From: CAWCBG01 sp963793845
GTDB lineage: Bacteria; Acidobacteriota; Terriglobia; Terriglobales; Acidobacteriaceae
Length of the DNA stretch: 64,000 bases
Reading direction: 5' to 3'
NCBI GenBank assembly: GCA_963793845.1
Contig: CAWCBG010000014.1
Span: 1,302,001 to 1,366,000 of the forward strand
A program made the position numbers and the translations under genes. Shown piece by piece: positions 16,331 to 24,960 of the stretch (position 1 is its first letter; each line of letters begins with the position of its first letter). Under the pieces are notes generated by a model. That model worked only from the letters and a program-made list of their open reading frames with translations. It made no database searches and was not told the DNA's origin.

Positions 16331-17464
16331 ATGCAAGCGCAAGTAAAGGTCGGTCGTGTCGCCGGTATCTCGATCGGACTGCATTACAGCTGGTTCATCA
16401 TTGCGTTCCTGATCATATTTTCCCTGAGCGGCCACTTTGGCGCAGTCATGCCCCAGTGGAGCAGCACTACGATATGGTCTGCCGCGATCGTTACCGGGCT
16501 TCTCTTCTTCGTTACTCTTCTGCTGCATGAACTAGCACATTCGCTACTGGCAAAAGCCAAAGGTCTGCGTGTGCGGAACATCACCCTCTTCGCCCTGGGT
16601 GGCGTGTCGCAGATTGAATCGGAAGCCCCCGACGCGATGTCGGAATTCTGGATCGCTATCGTTGGACCTCTAACCAGCCTGGTTATCGGCTTTGTTTGTC
16701 TGGCGCTCGCATGGTCGTTGGGCTGGGTGCCGAACAGCGAACCGCGGACCTATTTCTCCGCCGTGCTGGTGTGGCTTGGCTATATCAATCTCGTGCTGGC
16801 TGCCTTCAACATGATTCCCGGCTATCCTCTGGACGGCGGTCGGGTGCTACGCGCCCTCGTCTGGTGGAAGACCCACAGCATCGAGCGTTCCACTCGCATC
16901 GCAGCTCGAGTTGGGCAGACGATTGCGTTCCTGTTTATTTTCTATGGTCTCTTCCAATTTTTCGGCGGAAAGAATTTCGGCGGTTTGTGGCTGGCCTTCA
17001 TAGGATGGTTCTTGCTGGATGCGTCCCGCACCAGCTACGCTCAAGTGGAGCTCACGGCTGGGCTTCGGGACCGGAAAGTGTCCGACATGATGGATCGTGA
17101 TTTCTCCATGGTGGAAGCACGGATGAGCCTGCAGGATTTCGTGAATCAATACTTGCTGGTCAGCGGGCGCAGGTGCTTCGCGGTCGTGCAGAACGACAAT
17201 CTCGTTGGACTGATCACGCCTAACGAGGTGAAGGCGGTGGAACGGGAGCTGTGGCCGCAAACCAGCGTGCAGAGTGTGATGCGGCCTCTCAGCCAGTTAC
17301 AGACGGTCACTCCGGATACGCCCGCGATCCAGGCACTCGAGATCATGAGCCGCAAGGACATCAATCAATTGCCGGTTGTTTCCAACGGTCAACTGTTGGC
17401 GATCTTTTCGCGCAGCAGCGTGATGGGGTTTCTCCACAACCGGTCCGAACTGTTCAACCGGTGA
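16331..17464 (+). CDS. Site-2 protease family (M50) membrane metalloprotease with CBS pair
   Basis: This 377-residue integral membrane protein carries the zinc-binding HELAH at residues 66-70 and the third ligand region NMIPGYPLDGGRVLRA (D168), both in predicted membrane helices. It ends with two CBS domains (about 248-305 and 313-372). Homologues (Rip3/SpoIVFB-like with CBS) cleave membrane-bound substrates such as anti-sigma factors; CBS pairs usually sense adenine nucleotides. No anti-sigma or sigma gene is adjacent, so the substrate is unknown. The ATG lacks a strong ribosome site. Its setting among stress proteins suggests a stress role (inference). Confidence 0.9.
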   Translation: MQAQVKVGRVAGISIGLHYSWFIIAFLIIFSLSGHFGAVMPQWSSTTIWSAAIVTGLLFFVTLLLHELAHSLLAKAKGLRVRNITLFALGGVSQIESEAPDAMSEFWIAIVGPLTSLVIGFVCLALAWSLGWVPNSEPRTYFSAVLVWLGYINLVLAAFNMIPGYPLDGGRVLRALVWWKTHSIERSTRIAARVGQTIAFLFIFYGLFQFFGGKNFGGLWLAFIGWFLLDASRTSYAQVELTAGLRDRKVSDMMDRDFSMVEARMSLQDFVNQYLLVSGRRCFAVVQNDNLVGLITPNEVKAVERELWPQTSVQSVMRPLSQLQTVTPDTPAIQALEIMSRKDINQLPVVSNGQLLAIFSRSSVMGFLHNRSELFNR

Positions 17465-17522
17465 AATCGCAGTAAGAAAGCTTACCGCTGTAATACAACA
17501 GACGAACGGAGAGCGAGACGCT

Positions 17523-18032
17523 ATGTCACTTCAAAGCAGCAGTTCGGTTAACAATCTCAAGTCGTTCTTGATGGGGCCGCTACGGATGGCGATTCTGCTG
17601 CTGGTCGTAAGCGTGCCGCTGCTGTTGAGCGCACAGCAGGCGAAGCCGGCGACCGACACCGCGAAAAGCACAGGTAGCAACTCGCTGGTTGCCCGGGGAA
17701 AGTACATCGTTACAGGAGTCGCCGCCTGCGGTCAGTGTCATACTCCGCGCAAACCGAACGGCGAACTCAATTATGACCGTTGGCTTGCTGGCGCTCCTGT
17801 GCCCTATCTGTCAGCGCACCCGCAGCCCGATTGGCCTATCAACGCTCCACGTCTTGCCGGCCTGCCGCCGGCCAGTGATGAGCAGATGATTACCCTGCTT
17901 ACCACTGGAATCTGGATCACGGGTAAACCGCTCCGTTCTCCCATGCCTGAATTCCACATGACGCGAGCGGATGCCGAGGCGGTCTTGGCCTACCTGAAGT
18001 CGATTACGCCGGGCCGGCCAGAAACCAGATAG
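17523..18032 (+). CDS. Exported c-type cytochrome
   Basis: The 169-residue protein has an N-terminal hydrophobic export segment (about residues 21-37, RMAILLLVVSVPLLLSA) and one heme-binding site CGQCH at residues 69-73. A likely methionine axial ligand lies in RSPMPEFHMTRADAEAVLAYL near the C-terminus. This layout matches class I monoheme cytochromes in the periplasm. It lies 58 bases after the M50 gene in the same direction, so the two may share a transcript. The redox partner is not evident from neighbours. Confidence 0.88.
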   Translation: MSLQSSSSVNNLKSFLMGPLRMAILLLVVSVPLLLSAQQAKPATDTAKSTGSNSLVARGKYIVTGVAACGQCHTPRKPNGELNYDRWLAGAPVPYLSAHPQPDWPINAPRLAGLPPASDEQMITLLTTGIWITGKPLRSPMPEFHMTRADAEAVLAYLKSITPGRPETR

Positions 18033-18154
18033 CCGCCTTTCTCGCAATATGGCGCACTGGTTCGCAGGCGGTCGCAACTGTTCGTGCGTAAGGGTTGGTC
18101 CGCGATCAATTCGAATCGCAAGGCCGGAGTCGTGGAAATTCGCTCCACGACCAG

Positions 18155-18613
18155 TCAATGCTTGCGGACCGTCAGGACAGGCACCTTGCTATATCTCACG
18201 AAGTATTCTGCAACGCTGCCCATCAGCAAATGAGCTAGACCCGAGCGTCCGTGAGTGCCCATTACGATCATCTGGCATTGCAGTTCCAAGGCAGCCTCAA
18301 CAATCATGGGGCGCGGCGACCCTTCGCGAAGAACCGCTTCTGCATCGGGCGCCGCGTTTTGCCAACGCTGCATGTCTTGCTTCGCTTCTGTGAGCAACGC
18401 AGGAACAGGGCCAGGGCCAAGCAGCGTTAGACCGGCCACGCCAAGCGCGGTTAGATCGATGACGTGCAGAAGGACAAGCTTTGCGGCAAATCCGTCTGCC
18501 AAACGCTGTGCCCATTGCAGCGCCACTTCTGCTTGCGGTGAAAAATCTGTGGCCATCAGGATTCGTGAAATCGACGGCTTGGCTTCTTCTCGTATGACAC
18601 GACTCTTGGGCAT
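18155..18613 (-). CDS. Universal stress protein (UspA family), single domain
   Basis: This 152-residue protein begins SRILMATDFSPQAEVALQWA and ends with the ATP-binding signature GTHGRSGLAHLLMGSVAEYF (G-2X-G-9X-G-S), so it belongs to the nucleotide-binding UspA group. Such proteins are induced in stasis and oxidative or hypoxic stress. It is followed upstream on the same strand by a tandem Usp gene 86 bases away. It converges with the cytochrome c gene. Confidence 0.92.
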   Translation of the reverse strand: MPKSRVIREEAKPSISRILMATDFSPQAEVALQWAQRLADGFAAKLVLLHVIDLTALGVAGLTLLGPGPVPALLTEAKQDMQRWQNAAPDAEAVLREGSPRPMIVEAALELQCQMIVMGTHGRSGLAHLLMGSVAEYFVRYSKVPVLTVRKH

Positions 18614-18699
18614 ATCCTCACTCTTCTTGGCTGCGGTTACGCAAGCTGTACGACGCTGAATCTTGCCGCTGCTGACTTGGTAATTGGCTTCGTAGTTCG

Positions 18700-19623
18700 T
18701 TACGTAGGCGGTCCCAATGAGCCTGCGGTGCCGCGAACCACCAACACCGGACAGGGTGCATGAGAAACTACATCGTAGGCAGTCGGGCCGGGGAGATGTG
18801 CAGCCAATCGCGGATGTTCAGTTCCCCGCACACCCAGCACGATGAGTTCGATGTTTAGCTTCGCAGCGTTTTCCAGGATGCGTCCTGCCCGTGGGCCAAA
18901 CTCAACACGAAACTCCGGCTTGGCGCCCTCTGCTAATGCCCAGCTTTCTTCCAGCAGGCGCATGCGAAAAAAGTCGGCAGGCTGCATTCTCGTTGCGAGC
19001 GGCTCTTTCCAGACGTCCTCCGCGACATGTAAGAAAAAAAGCTCGGCGTCATACTCCCTCGCCAGATAGCAAGAGCAACGCATTGCCGGCTCCGATACCG
19101 GGGAGAAATCTGTAGCATAAAGAATGCGCCGCGGCTTGGCCTCGACTTCGGGGGCAACCGAGGTCTCAGGCCCTACGATCAAAAGCGGAATTTGTGAACG
19201 CCGCAAAATCTCTTCGGCGGTGGACCCCAGCAACAGCTTTTCGACCCCGCGTCGGCCTTGCGTACCGATCACAATCAAATTGATGTTATGTTTTTCCGCC
19301 ATTGCCGAAAGGATTGGCCAAATGTCCCCATGGTCGACTAACCCCTCATGAACGACACCTGCGAGAATTGTCTCCGCTCGCAGTCCGGCCATCTTTTCGC
19401 CTACATGCGCCCGTATCTTTCGGAGCGCGGAGTCTCGCTCAGCCACCGGAATTGAGGTGTACGCCTCCGGCGGAATCACGTGCGCCAGATAGAGTGTTGC
19501 AGCAAAATGTCGAGCGATGGCTGCCGCGTAAGGCAATGCTGCTTTCGAAGCCGGTGAAAAATCGGTCGCAAGAAGGATACGATTGAAGAGAAGGTGATCC
19601 ACAGCGTTAGCCGCCGCCTTCAT
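18700..19623 (-). CDS. Tandem-domain universal stress protein
   Basis: The protein has 307 residues from the ATG at 19623; an in-frame upstream ATG would add 23 residues unlike Usp sequence and extend into the divergent ClC leader. Domain 1 (about 10-150) starts NRILLATDFSPASKAALPYA and keeps the ATP signature GTQGRRGVEKLLLGSTAEEI. Domain 2 (about 165-300) starts RRILYATDFSPVSEPAM and has a less regular loop (GVRGTEHPRLAAHLPGPTA), so it may not bind ATP. It is divergent from the ClC gene and probably co-transcribed with the single-domain Usp. Confidence 0.9.
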   Translation of the reverse strand: MKAAANAVDHLLFNRILLATDFSPASKAALPYAAAIARHFAATLYLAHVIPPEAYTSIPVAERDSALRKIRAHVGEKMAGLRAETILAGVVHEGLVDHGDIWPILSAMAEKHNINLIVIGTQGRRGVEKLLLGSTAEEILRRSQIPLLIVGPETSVAPEVEAKPRRILYATDFSPVSEPAMRCSCYLAREYDAELFFLHVAEDVWKEPLATRMQPADFFRMRLLEESWALAEGAKPEFRVEFGPRAGRILENAAKLNIELIVLGVRGTEHPRLAAHLPGPTAYDVVSHAPCPVLVVRGTAGSLGPPT

Positions 19624-19704
19624 GGTACATCTGGCGAGATCGAAAACGAAAACTGTGTACCATCCGCACAGGGCCTGTCTGCTTCTCATCATAAGGAGAG
19701 TGGC

Positions 19705-21411
19705 GTGATCAGGGAGAGCGAACCACGGTTGCTTGCCGAGACCGTAACGCTGGGCGTCGTGGGAGCCCTAGCCGCCCAGTTGTTCACGCTTGCCTTGCGA
19801 TTGTGTGAGCGCTTCTTCTTGACTTGGCTGGCCGGGTACCATCCGCCCGGATTGTCAGAAGAGGGCGGCGTTCTGAAGCAAGTGATAGGACCACATGGCC
19901 TCTGGCTGGTTCCTCTCGCAACGACGTTGGGTGGGTTGCTCTCTGGTCTCCTGGTTTACAATTTCGCTCCCGAAGCAGAAGGTCACGGCACCGATACCGT
20001 TGTAAAGGCGTTTCATCGCGCCGGAGGCTACCTTCGTGCTCGAGTCGCTCCGCTGAAACTGGTGGCGTCGGCGATCACGATTGGGTCGGGCGGTTCTGCC
20101 GGTCGTGAGGGACCTACGGCGCTGATCAGTGCCGGTGTTGCCTCGATCTATGCCACCATCACTCATCGTACTGACGAACAGCGGCAGGTTCTGCTTCTGG
20201 CGGGCATGGCAGCAGGTCTCTCGGCCATTTTTCGCTCTCCCATAGGAGCGGCATTTTTCGCCATTGAAGTGCTCTACGGCAGCATGGAGTTCGAGACCGG
20301 AGCGCTGCTTCATACCATGCTTGCCGCGGTGGTCGCCTATGTGGTGAACGGCTTGTTCGTTGGCTGGCGACCTTTGTTCTACTTCCCGACAATTCCCGAT
20401 CTGCGCCCGCTGGATTACGCCTGGTTTGGAGTGTTGGGAGTGACCAGTGGTCTTTTAGCGACCCTCGTGCCCGTCGCGTTTTATCGACTGCGCGACGCTT
20501 TTCGTGCACTTCCGATTCCTCCGGCGCTGAACCCCGCCATCGGCGGTTTGGGTGTCGGCCTGCTCGCCCTGGCGTTCCCTCAAGTCCTGGGGGGAGGGTA
20601 CGGCTGGATACAGGAAGCCATCGACGGCCGGCTCGTACTGAAGCTGCTGGTGGTTCTGCTCTTTCTGAAAATCATTGCCTTTGCCCTGACCGTTTCATCG
20701 GGCGGTTCCGGTGGCGTCTTCGCGCCCACCCTCTTCGTGGGAGCTATGTTGGGAGGGCTAATTTCCACACTCTTTCACCTGTCATCGCCGATGTTTGTCG
20801 TAGTGGGAATGACAGCAACATTTGGCGCGGCCGCGCGAGTTCCCATTGCCGCAATGATGATGGTTACGGAGATGACGGGCAGCTATCGGCTGCTTCCCCC
20901 AGCAGCCTTCGCTGTTCTGCTCAGCTACCTGGTTCAGACGCAGTTGTCGGCTCATCTGAAGTACCAGAGCCTGTACGAGGCGCAGGTTTTAGGGCGCTCT
21001 CAGTCTCCTTCACGCTACGTCGAGAACGTAGAGTTGGCGCTGCGACTTCTCGGCACTCGAAAGATTCCTCGAGGCGCCAAGACCAGTCACCTGGATTTGG
21101 TTGCTCTCCTGGATTCCGGAATACCGATCACGATGCCAGGGCGCAAGGAGTTGAACATAGGTGTTTTGCGGCCAGAGAGCGCTCTTATCGGAAAGACCAT
21201 TCAGTTCTGCTATCAGACTGCCGACGATAGCGCGCTGGAGATTGTGGGTATTTTAAGAGGCGGAGAGGTCGTCCTTCCCAAGCCAGGCACCGTTTTACAG
21301 GCGGATGATCGCATCATCATGATCGGCTCGACCAAGGCACGAACACGCCTCGCCGAACACTTGGAACCTTTGGACTCGGGCAGGGCTCAAACCACCAAGT
21401 CGACCGTCTAG
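19705..21411 (+). CDS. ClC-family chloride channel/transporter with C-terminal TrkA-C (RCK_C) domain
   Basis: The product is 568 residues from the GTG, chosen because AAGGAG sits at 19693-19698; the longer frame overlaps the divergent Usp gene. It has the usual set of membrane helices, the gating GREGP motif with E135, and the selectivity motif SSGGSGGVFAPTLFVGA. The position matching the proton-pathway glutamate of E. coli ClC (second E of IIEE) is Val189 here (AIEV), as in channel-type ClCs. A cytosolic RCK_C-like domain follows at about 495-555 (LNIGVLRPESALIGKTI ... DDRIIMIGS). It probably moves chloride or another anion across the inner membrane; channel mode is inference. Confidence 0.92.
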   Translation: MIRESEPRLLAETVTLGVVGALAAQLFTLALRLCERFFLTWLAGYHPPGLSEEGGVLKQVIGPHGLWLVPLATTLGGLLSGLLVYNFAPEAEGHGTDTVVKAFHRAGGYLRARVAPLKLVASAITIGSGGSAGREGPTALISAGVASIYATITHRTDEQRQVLLLAGMAAGLSAIFRSPIGAAFFAIEVLYGSMEFETGALLHTMLAAVVAYVVNGLFVGWRPLFYFPTIPDLRPLDYAWFGVLGVTSGLLATLVPVAFYRLRDAFRALPIPPALNPAIGGLGVGLLALAFPQVLGGGYGWIQEAIDGRLVLKLLVVLLFLKIIAFALTVSSGGSGGVFAPTLFVGAMLGGLISTLFHLSSPMFVVVGMTATFGAAARVPIAAMMMVTEMTGSYRLLPPAAFAVLLSYLVQTQLSAHLKYQSLYEAQVLGRSQSPSRYVENVELALRLLGTRKIPRGAKTSHLDLVALLDSGIPITMPGRKELNIGVLRPESALIGKTIQFCYQTADDSALEIVGILRGGEVVLPKPGTVLQADDRIIMIGSTKARTRLAEHLEPLDSGRAQTTKSTV

Positions 21412-21589
21412 ACGGGTGTTGTTGAACAGGGCAAGACTCGGCGAACGCTCTCATCAACCGCAAGCACAACCAGAACATCGGGGTTGTTAGAATGATGTTG
21501 AAGAACTGGGCGGGATAGCCGAAGCGACCTGGTTTCGATTGTCTGTCGCTCGGCACTTCTGACGTCCCATTCTTCGATAGCATGCGCAT
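21412..21589. other. Gap between ClC gene and tRNA-Arg
   Basis: Nothing beyond spurious short frames is recognised in this stretch. No convincing tRNA promoter could be assigned by eye. Confidence 0.4.
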
Positions 21590-21666
21590 GGCCCTGTAGC
21601 TCAGATGGATAGAGCAGCAGTTTCCTAAACTGTTGGTCGGCGGTTCGACTCCGCCCAGGGCCTCCA
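21590..21666 (+). tRNA. tRNA-Arg (anticodon CCT), CCA encoded
   Basis: The cloverleaf is complete: acceptor GGCCCTG / CAGGGCC (7 bp), D-stem GCTC / GAGC, anticodon stem GCAGT / ACTGT with loop TTCCTAA (anticodon CCT, reading AGG), variable TGGTC, T-stem GGCGG / CCGCC with loop TTCGACT, discriminator T and genomic CCA at 21664-21666. It lies just outside the right arm of the large inverted repeat. Confidence 0.97.
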
Positions 21667-21827
21667 TCTTGTTCGGGTGTCCGCTGTTTGGCTCCAATAT
21701 CAGGCCTGCAACGATCCGACAAAAACAGAAAGCCTGTTCGGCCGTGGCCCCTTGGAACACACGTAGTCCGTGTCGAAATATCCAAGAAAGCAACGCTGCC
21801 CGATCCTAGGCTGCCGACTTACTGTAG

Positions 21828-22470
21828 GGCCGACTGAGGTAAACTGTTTACCGAGTCGTACATTCGTATGAATCCCGCGGCGCGCAGATCTCTCGAGCAT
21901 ATTGCGGTTAATCTAGGTACCCCCCTCCCCCCTCTCGTCATCGGATCGGGGAAAATCTGGCATTTATCAATGACTTAGCCGGATTTCATCGCCTGTAAGT
22001 CTCTGCGGCTCAAGATTTTACCTGTAAACCAAATGGAATGAAGATTTTGCGGCGATCCGTGCAAAATCTTCATTCCGTTGGAGTTAAAGGTCAAAATCTT
22101 GAGCGCCAAGGACTTAGCTACGATTTTCTCCAGACCGGTCGGAATCTCTATTGGCGCGAGGGTTAACACGCCGGAAGGCGTCCATGGCTGAATTTCAAAG
22201 AGCCTCTACCTCTATTCCGGTTCCGCACTGGGCGGAAAAGGGCGAAGACACACAACTCCCTTGCCCTCGCACCTCCAAAGTAGAGGAATAGGGGCGACGG
22301 CGGCTAGTGCACAGATCACAGGCATGTGTGATAAGGGGAGACGCCTTATGAGGATTTGTGCCCACCGTTGTCATTTCGACCGGAGGGCGTAAGCGCGGAG
22401 TGGAGAAACCTGCTCTTGCCCGGCGCTGCTGCCCATGTCAGGACAGCAGGTTCCTCCGCGCGGCCTGAAG
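21828..22470. repeat. Right arm of the large inverted repeat (IS630-free copy)
   Basis: This is the reverse complement of 13552-15235 after removing IS630. It keeps the intact TA site GTGCAC-TA-GCCGCC (reverse complement of GGCGGCTAGTGCAC near 22310) and the block GGTACCCCCCTCCCCCC near 21920. The homology continues across the IS1182-like insertion to about 23833. Identity is not perfect; many substitutions are visible, so the arms are old. Confidence 0.8.
22370..22470 (+). repeat. Palindromic dispersed repeat unit, copy 2 (split by IS1182-like element)
   Basis: The unit starts GTCATTTCGACCGGAGGGCG and runs to GCGGCCTGAAG, where the insertion sequence interrupts it. It resumes at 23811 as CTGAAGGCCTTGGTCGGAATG. 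It is the first of three same-direction units spaced about 180 bases apart once the insertion is removed. Confidence 0.8.
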
Positions 22471-23810
22471 AGACTGTGTCGGAATGGAGACAAGTCGTGG
22501 TCAGCGAGGGCGGTGAGCGTGTCTCCGTGCTTCGCTGGTTTGGGGGCTCAGCCCTCTGGCGGCACCGCCATTTTCAGCCTTGCCGCACCCTATGCCAGCG
22601 TTTCAAGTTCAAGGCGATATTGGCCAGGGTGAACTCCACGGCGACCAGCAGCAGGCCGCGGCGTTGGAACTGACGCATCCCGCCGTGCTCTTTCAAACTG
22701 CCGATCATAGGTTCCACCAACTCCTTGCGCCTTTGATACTGCCGCCGCCCCCTCGGGCTGCGCAGCTTCTGCCGCATGCGATGCATTGCTTGCTGCCGCA
22801 CCGGCCTGCGATCCAACTCTTCTGCCCGTCGCTTGCCGTTCAACTCGCTAGCCAGATTCGAATCCGGCACATAGCCGTCGATACCGCGCTCCTCCAGTTG
22901 CTGCAGGTTCTCCGCGCTGAAAAATCCACTGTCGGCCAACACCTGCCGCGGCCGCTCCCCACATTGTCGCTCCACCTCTTCCACCATGGGCAGCAGCGAT
23001 GCGTTGTCCGTCTTGTTGTGCGTCACCCGCTGGGCCACGATGAAGTGATCCTGGCTCACCGCGATCTCCCCCGTGTAGCCCAGCTCGAAGCCCTGCCGCG
23101 TGCGCAGAAAGCGCGCCTCCGGATCGGTCAGCGACATCTTGTCCTCGCCCATCTGCTGCATCTGCTGCAACTGCTCGAGCACCCGCTGCCGCTCTTGCTC
23201 GCTTACCTGCCGCCCCGGCTGGCGGTCGGGGTCGTCCTCCACCTCCTCCATCCACTGCTGCACCTGCTTCTGCAGCCGCTTCCGCTGCACTACCCGGTCG
23301 CGCGAGGCGTTGCCTTTGATGCGCGTCGAGTCGATGGCCACCTCCCCCACTCGCGCCAGCCCGGCTCGCCGCAGCATCTGCAACACCTGGGTGAACAACT
23401 CCACGATCGCTCCCCGGTGCACCCGCAGAAACTCGCTCAACGTCTTGAAGTCGGGCGCACACCCGCCGGCCAGAAAGCGGAACCCCAGATCCTCGTGCAG
23501 GCGTTGCTCCAACTTGCGTGTGCTCTTCACCTTCAGCGCAAACGCGTACAGCCACACCTGCAGCATCATCCGCGGATGGTAGGGCGATTCCCCTCCCGCC
23601 TCGCCATACGCCGCCTCGAAAGCGGCGATGTCCAGCTTCTCCGCCACCTCGTGCACCAGAAAGCACAGATGGTTTGCGGGCAATACATCCTTCACGTGCA
23701 ACGGCAACAGTTCCGCTTGTTCAGGGTGATACGGCTTGTAGCTTGGCATACCTCCTTATGCCCTATCCTCGCCCATTCCTTCAAGTATCATTCCGGTTGC
23801 GACACAGTCT
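22471..23810 (-). mobile_element. IS1182-like insertion sequence
   Basis: The element is about 1,340 bases with inverted ends AGACTGTGTCG (22471) and CGACACAGTCT (to 23810). The flanks both show CTGAAG, while other repeat units have it once (CCTGAAGGCC), so a 6-base target duplication is likely. It contains one complete transposase gene on the minus strand and little else, so it may still be active. Confidence 0.85.
22574..23749 (-). CDS. IS1182-family transposase (DDE)
   Basis: This intact 391-residue transposase has the DUF772/InsH N-terminal region (PYHPEQAELLPLHVKDVLPANHLCFLVHEV, YHPRMMLQVWLYAFAL), VAIDSTRIKGNAS with the first catalytic Asp, a Gln/Glu-rich coiled segment (about 165-205), QVLADSGFFSAENL with the second Asp, and ELVEPMIGSLKEHGGMRQFQRRGL with the Glu. 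It is somewhat shorter than many IS1182 enzymes but has all blocks. A long antisense frame across it is not a gene. Confidence 0.93.
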   Translation of the reverse strand: MPSYKPYHPEQAELLPLHVKDVLPANHLCFLVHEVAEKLDIAAFEAAYGEAGGESPYHPRMMLQVWLYAFALKVKSTRKLEQRLHEDLGFRFLAGGCAPDFKTLSEFLRVHRGAIVELFTQVLQMLRRAGLARVGEVAIDSTRIKGNASRDRVVQRKRLQKQVQQWMEEVEDDPDRQPGRQVSEQERQRVLEQLQQMQQMGEDKMSLTDPEARFLRTRQGFELGYTGEIAVSQDHFIVAQRVTHNKTDNASLLPMVEEVERQCGERPRQVLADSGFFSAENLQQLEERGIDGYVPDSNLASELNGKRRAEELDRRPVRQQAMHRMRQKLRSPRGRRQYQRRKELVEPMIGSLKEHGGMRQFQRRGLLLVAVEFTLANIALNLKRWHRVRQG

Positions 23811-23879
23811 CTGAAGGCCTTGGTCGGAATGCCGGACAAGAGATATTAGCGGTTGGGCCACCAGCCATACCTTATCGCT

Positions 23880-23998
23880 GTCATTTCGACCGGAGGGCGT
23901 AAGCCCGGAGTGGAGAAATCTGCTAATTGCCCAGCATTGCTGCCCATGTCAGGACAGCAGGTTCCTCCGCGCGGCCTGAAGGCCTTGGTCGGAATGAC
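23880..23998 (+). repeat. Palindromic dispersed repeat unit, copy 3
   Basis: A full 119-base unit running from GTCATTTCGACC to GGTCGGAATGAC. It is followed by a short tandem duplication (AATGACGGACATAG twice, 23993-24022) and about 60 bases of linker before the next unit. Confidence 0.85.
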
Positions 23999-24061
23999 GG
24001 ACATAGAAATGACGGACATAGAGGTGCTAGCGGTTGGGCCGCCAGCCATATCTTTACCGTT

Positions 24062-24179
24062 GTCATTTCGACCGGAGGGCGTAAGCCCGGAGTGGAGAAA
24101 CCTGCTCTTGCCTGGCATTGCTGCCCATGTCAGGACAGCCGGTTCCTCCGCGCGGCCTGAAGGCCTTGGTCGGAATGAC
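24062..24179 (+). repeat. Palindromic dispersed repeat unit, copy 4
   Basis: A full unit nearly identical to copy 3 and starting 182 bases after it. It too is followed by a duplicated tail (AATGACGGACAAG twice). The array ends about 60 bases before the stop of the cupredoxin-like gene. Confidence 0.85.
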
Positions 24180-24242
24180 GGACAAGAAATGACGGACAAG
24201 AGATGTTAGCCGTTGGGTCACTAGTCATACCTTCCCCCACGA

Positions 24243-24956
24243 CTACGGCTGCTGTACATACACCGGGTTGGTGGGCGAGGGAGGCTCGTAGTCCTGGCCG
24301 TATTTGTTCTTGTGCGCCACGACCGTCGTCGGAGGTGCAGGAACATGCAGGGTGCCGACGGTGCGGGAGCTGTCGCTGATCTGCACCTCACGGGTTTGCG
24401 CGAGGAGTGCAGGCGTCGGCACATTCTCCGACCATACGTGCAACACGTAGCGTCCGGCGGGGACGCCGGCGATGGAGAACTCTCCCCGCTTGTCGGTCAC
24501 CGCGAAATGGTCGCTCCCCAACACGACTACCACGGCACTCATCTCCGGATGGATGTTGCAGAAGATGTAAGAGACGCCCTCGCGGTCGAAGTGGACCGTG
24601 CGCGAAGAGCCAGCCTCGTAGAGTCCGAGGTCGAAACGTTTGCCGTTGAACAGCGAAAAGACGTTGTGGAACCAGGGATCGTCATTGGGAAATTCAACCT
24701 CAGATCCACGTGTAACCACCAGCAAATGCGGCTCGAAGGCCTTGTTCTTCTGCCGCAGGACAGCATGCATCGGCGGCGGTGGCGCTTCAGCGGCCCGACT
24801 CGCCGGCATTAACCACACCACGGTGGAGTTGCCAGCCGGAGCCTTGCCGGCCGAGTCGACATGGCCGGTCACCGTGACATTTTGGCCATGCGCGGCACTG
24901 GCGGCCAAAGCCGCGATGACCATCAAAAGCCATCCGAGATAGATTCTGCACTTCAT
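24243..24956 (-). CDS. Secreted cupredoxin-like protein with carboxypeptidase-regulatory-type domain
   Basis: This 237-residue protein starts at the ATG giving MKCRIYLGWLLMVIAALAASAAHGQ, a clean Sec signal. Residues about 60-155 resemble a plastocyanin-type cupredoxin: VTRGSEVEFPNDDPWFHNVFSLF with a likely His ligand, and FCNIHPEMSAVVVVL, which supplies the Cys-X2-His-X2-Met pattern of a type 1 copper site. A short CarboxypepD-like beta-sandwich follows (TDKRGEFSIAGVPAGRYVLHVW). The C-terminus is Pro-rich. It follows the porin gene by 4 bases and is the last gene of a four-gene minus-strand run. Copper binding is inferred from motifs. Confidence 0.8.
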   Translation of the reverse strand: MKCRIYLGWLLMVIAALAASAAHGQNVTVTGHVDSAGKAPAGNSTVVWLMPASRAAEAPPPPMHAVLRQKNKAFEPHLLVVTRGSEVEFPNDDPWFHNVFSLFNGKRFDLGLYEAGSSRTVHFDREGVSYIFCNIHPEMSAVVVVLGSDHFAVTDKRGEFSIAGVPAGRYVLHVWSENVPTPALLAQTREVQISDSSRTVGTLHVPAPPTTVVAHKNKYGQDYEPPSPTNPVYVQQP

Positions 24957-24960
24957 TGGA

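Noticed and set aside
22580..23902. A 440-codon open frame antisense to the IS1182-like transposase
   Set aside because: Its translation is a low-complexity Leu/His/Gln/Pro-rich sequence caused by the GC-rich, Gln-rich transposase on the other strand; the transposase has all family motifs.
22370..24179. Evenly spaced repeats taken as a possible CRISPR array
   Set aside because: Units are 119 bases with 60-base near-identical linkers and a 180-base period; CRISPR repeats are 21-48 bases with unique spacers, and no cas gene is near.
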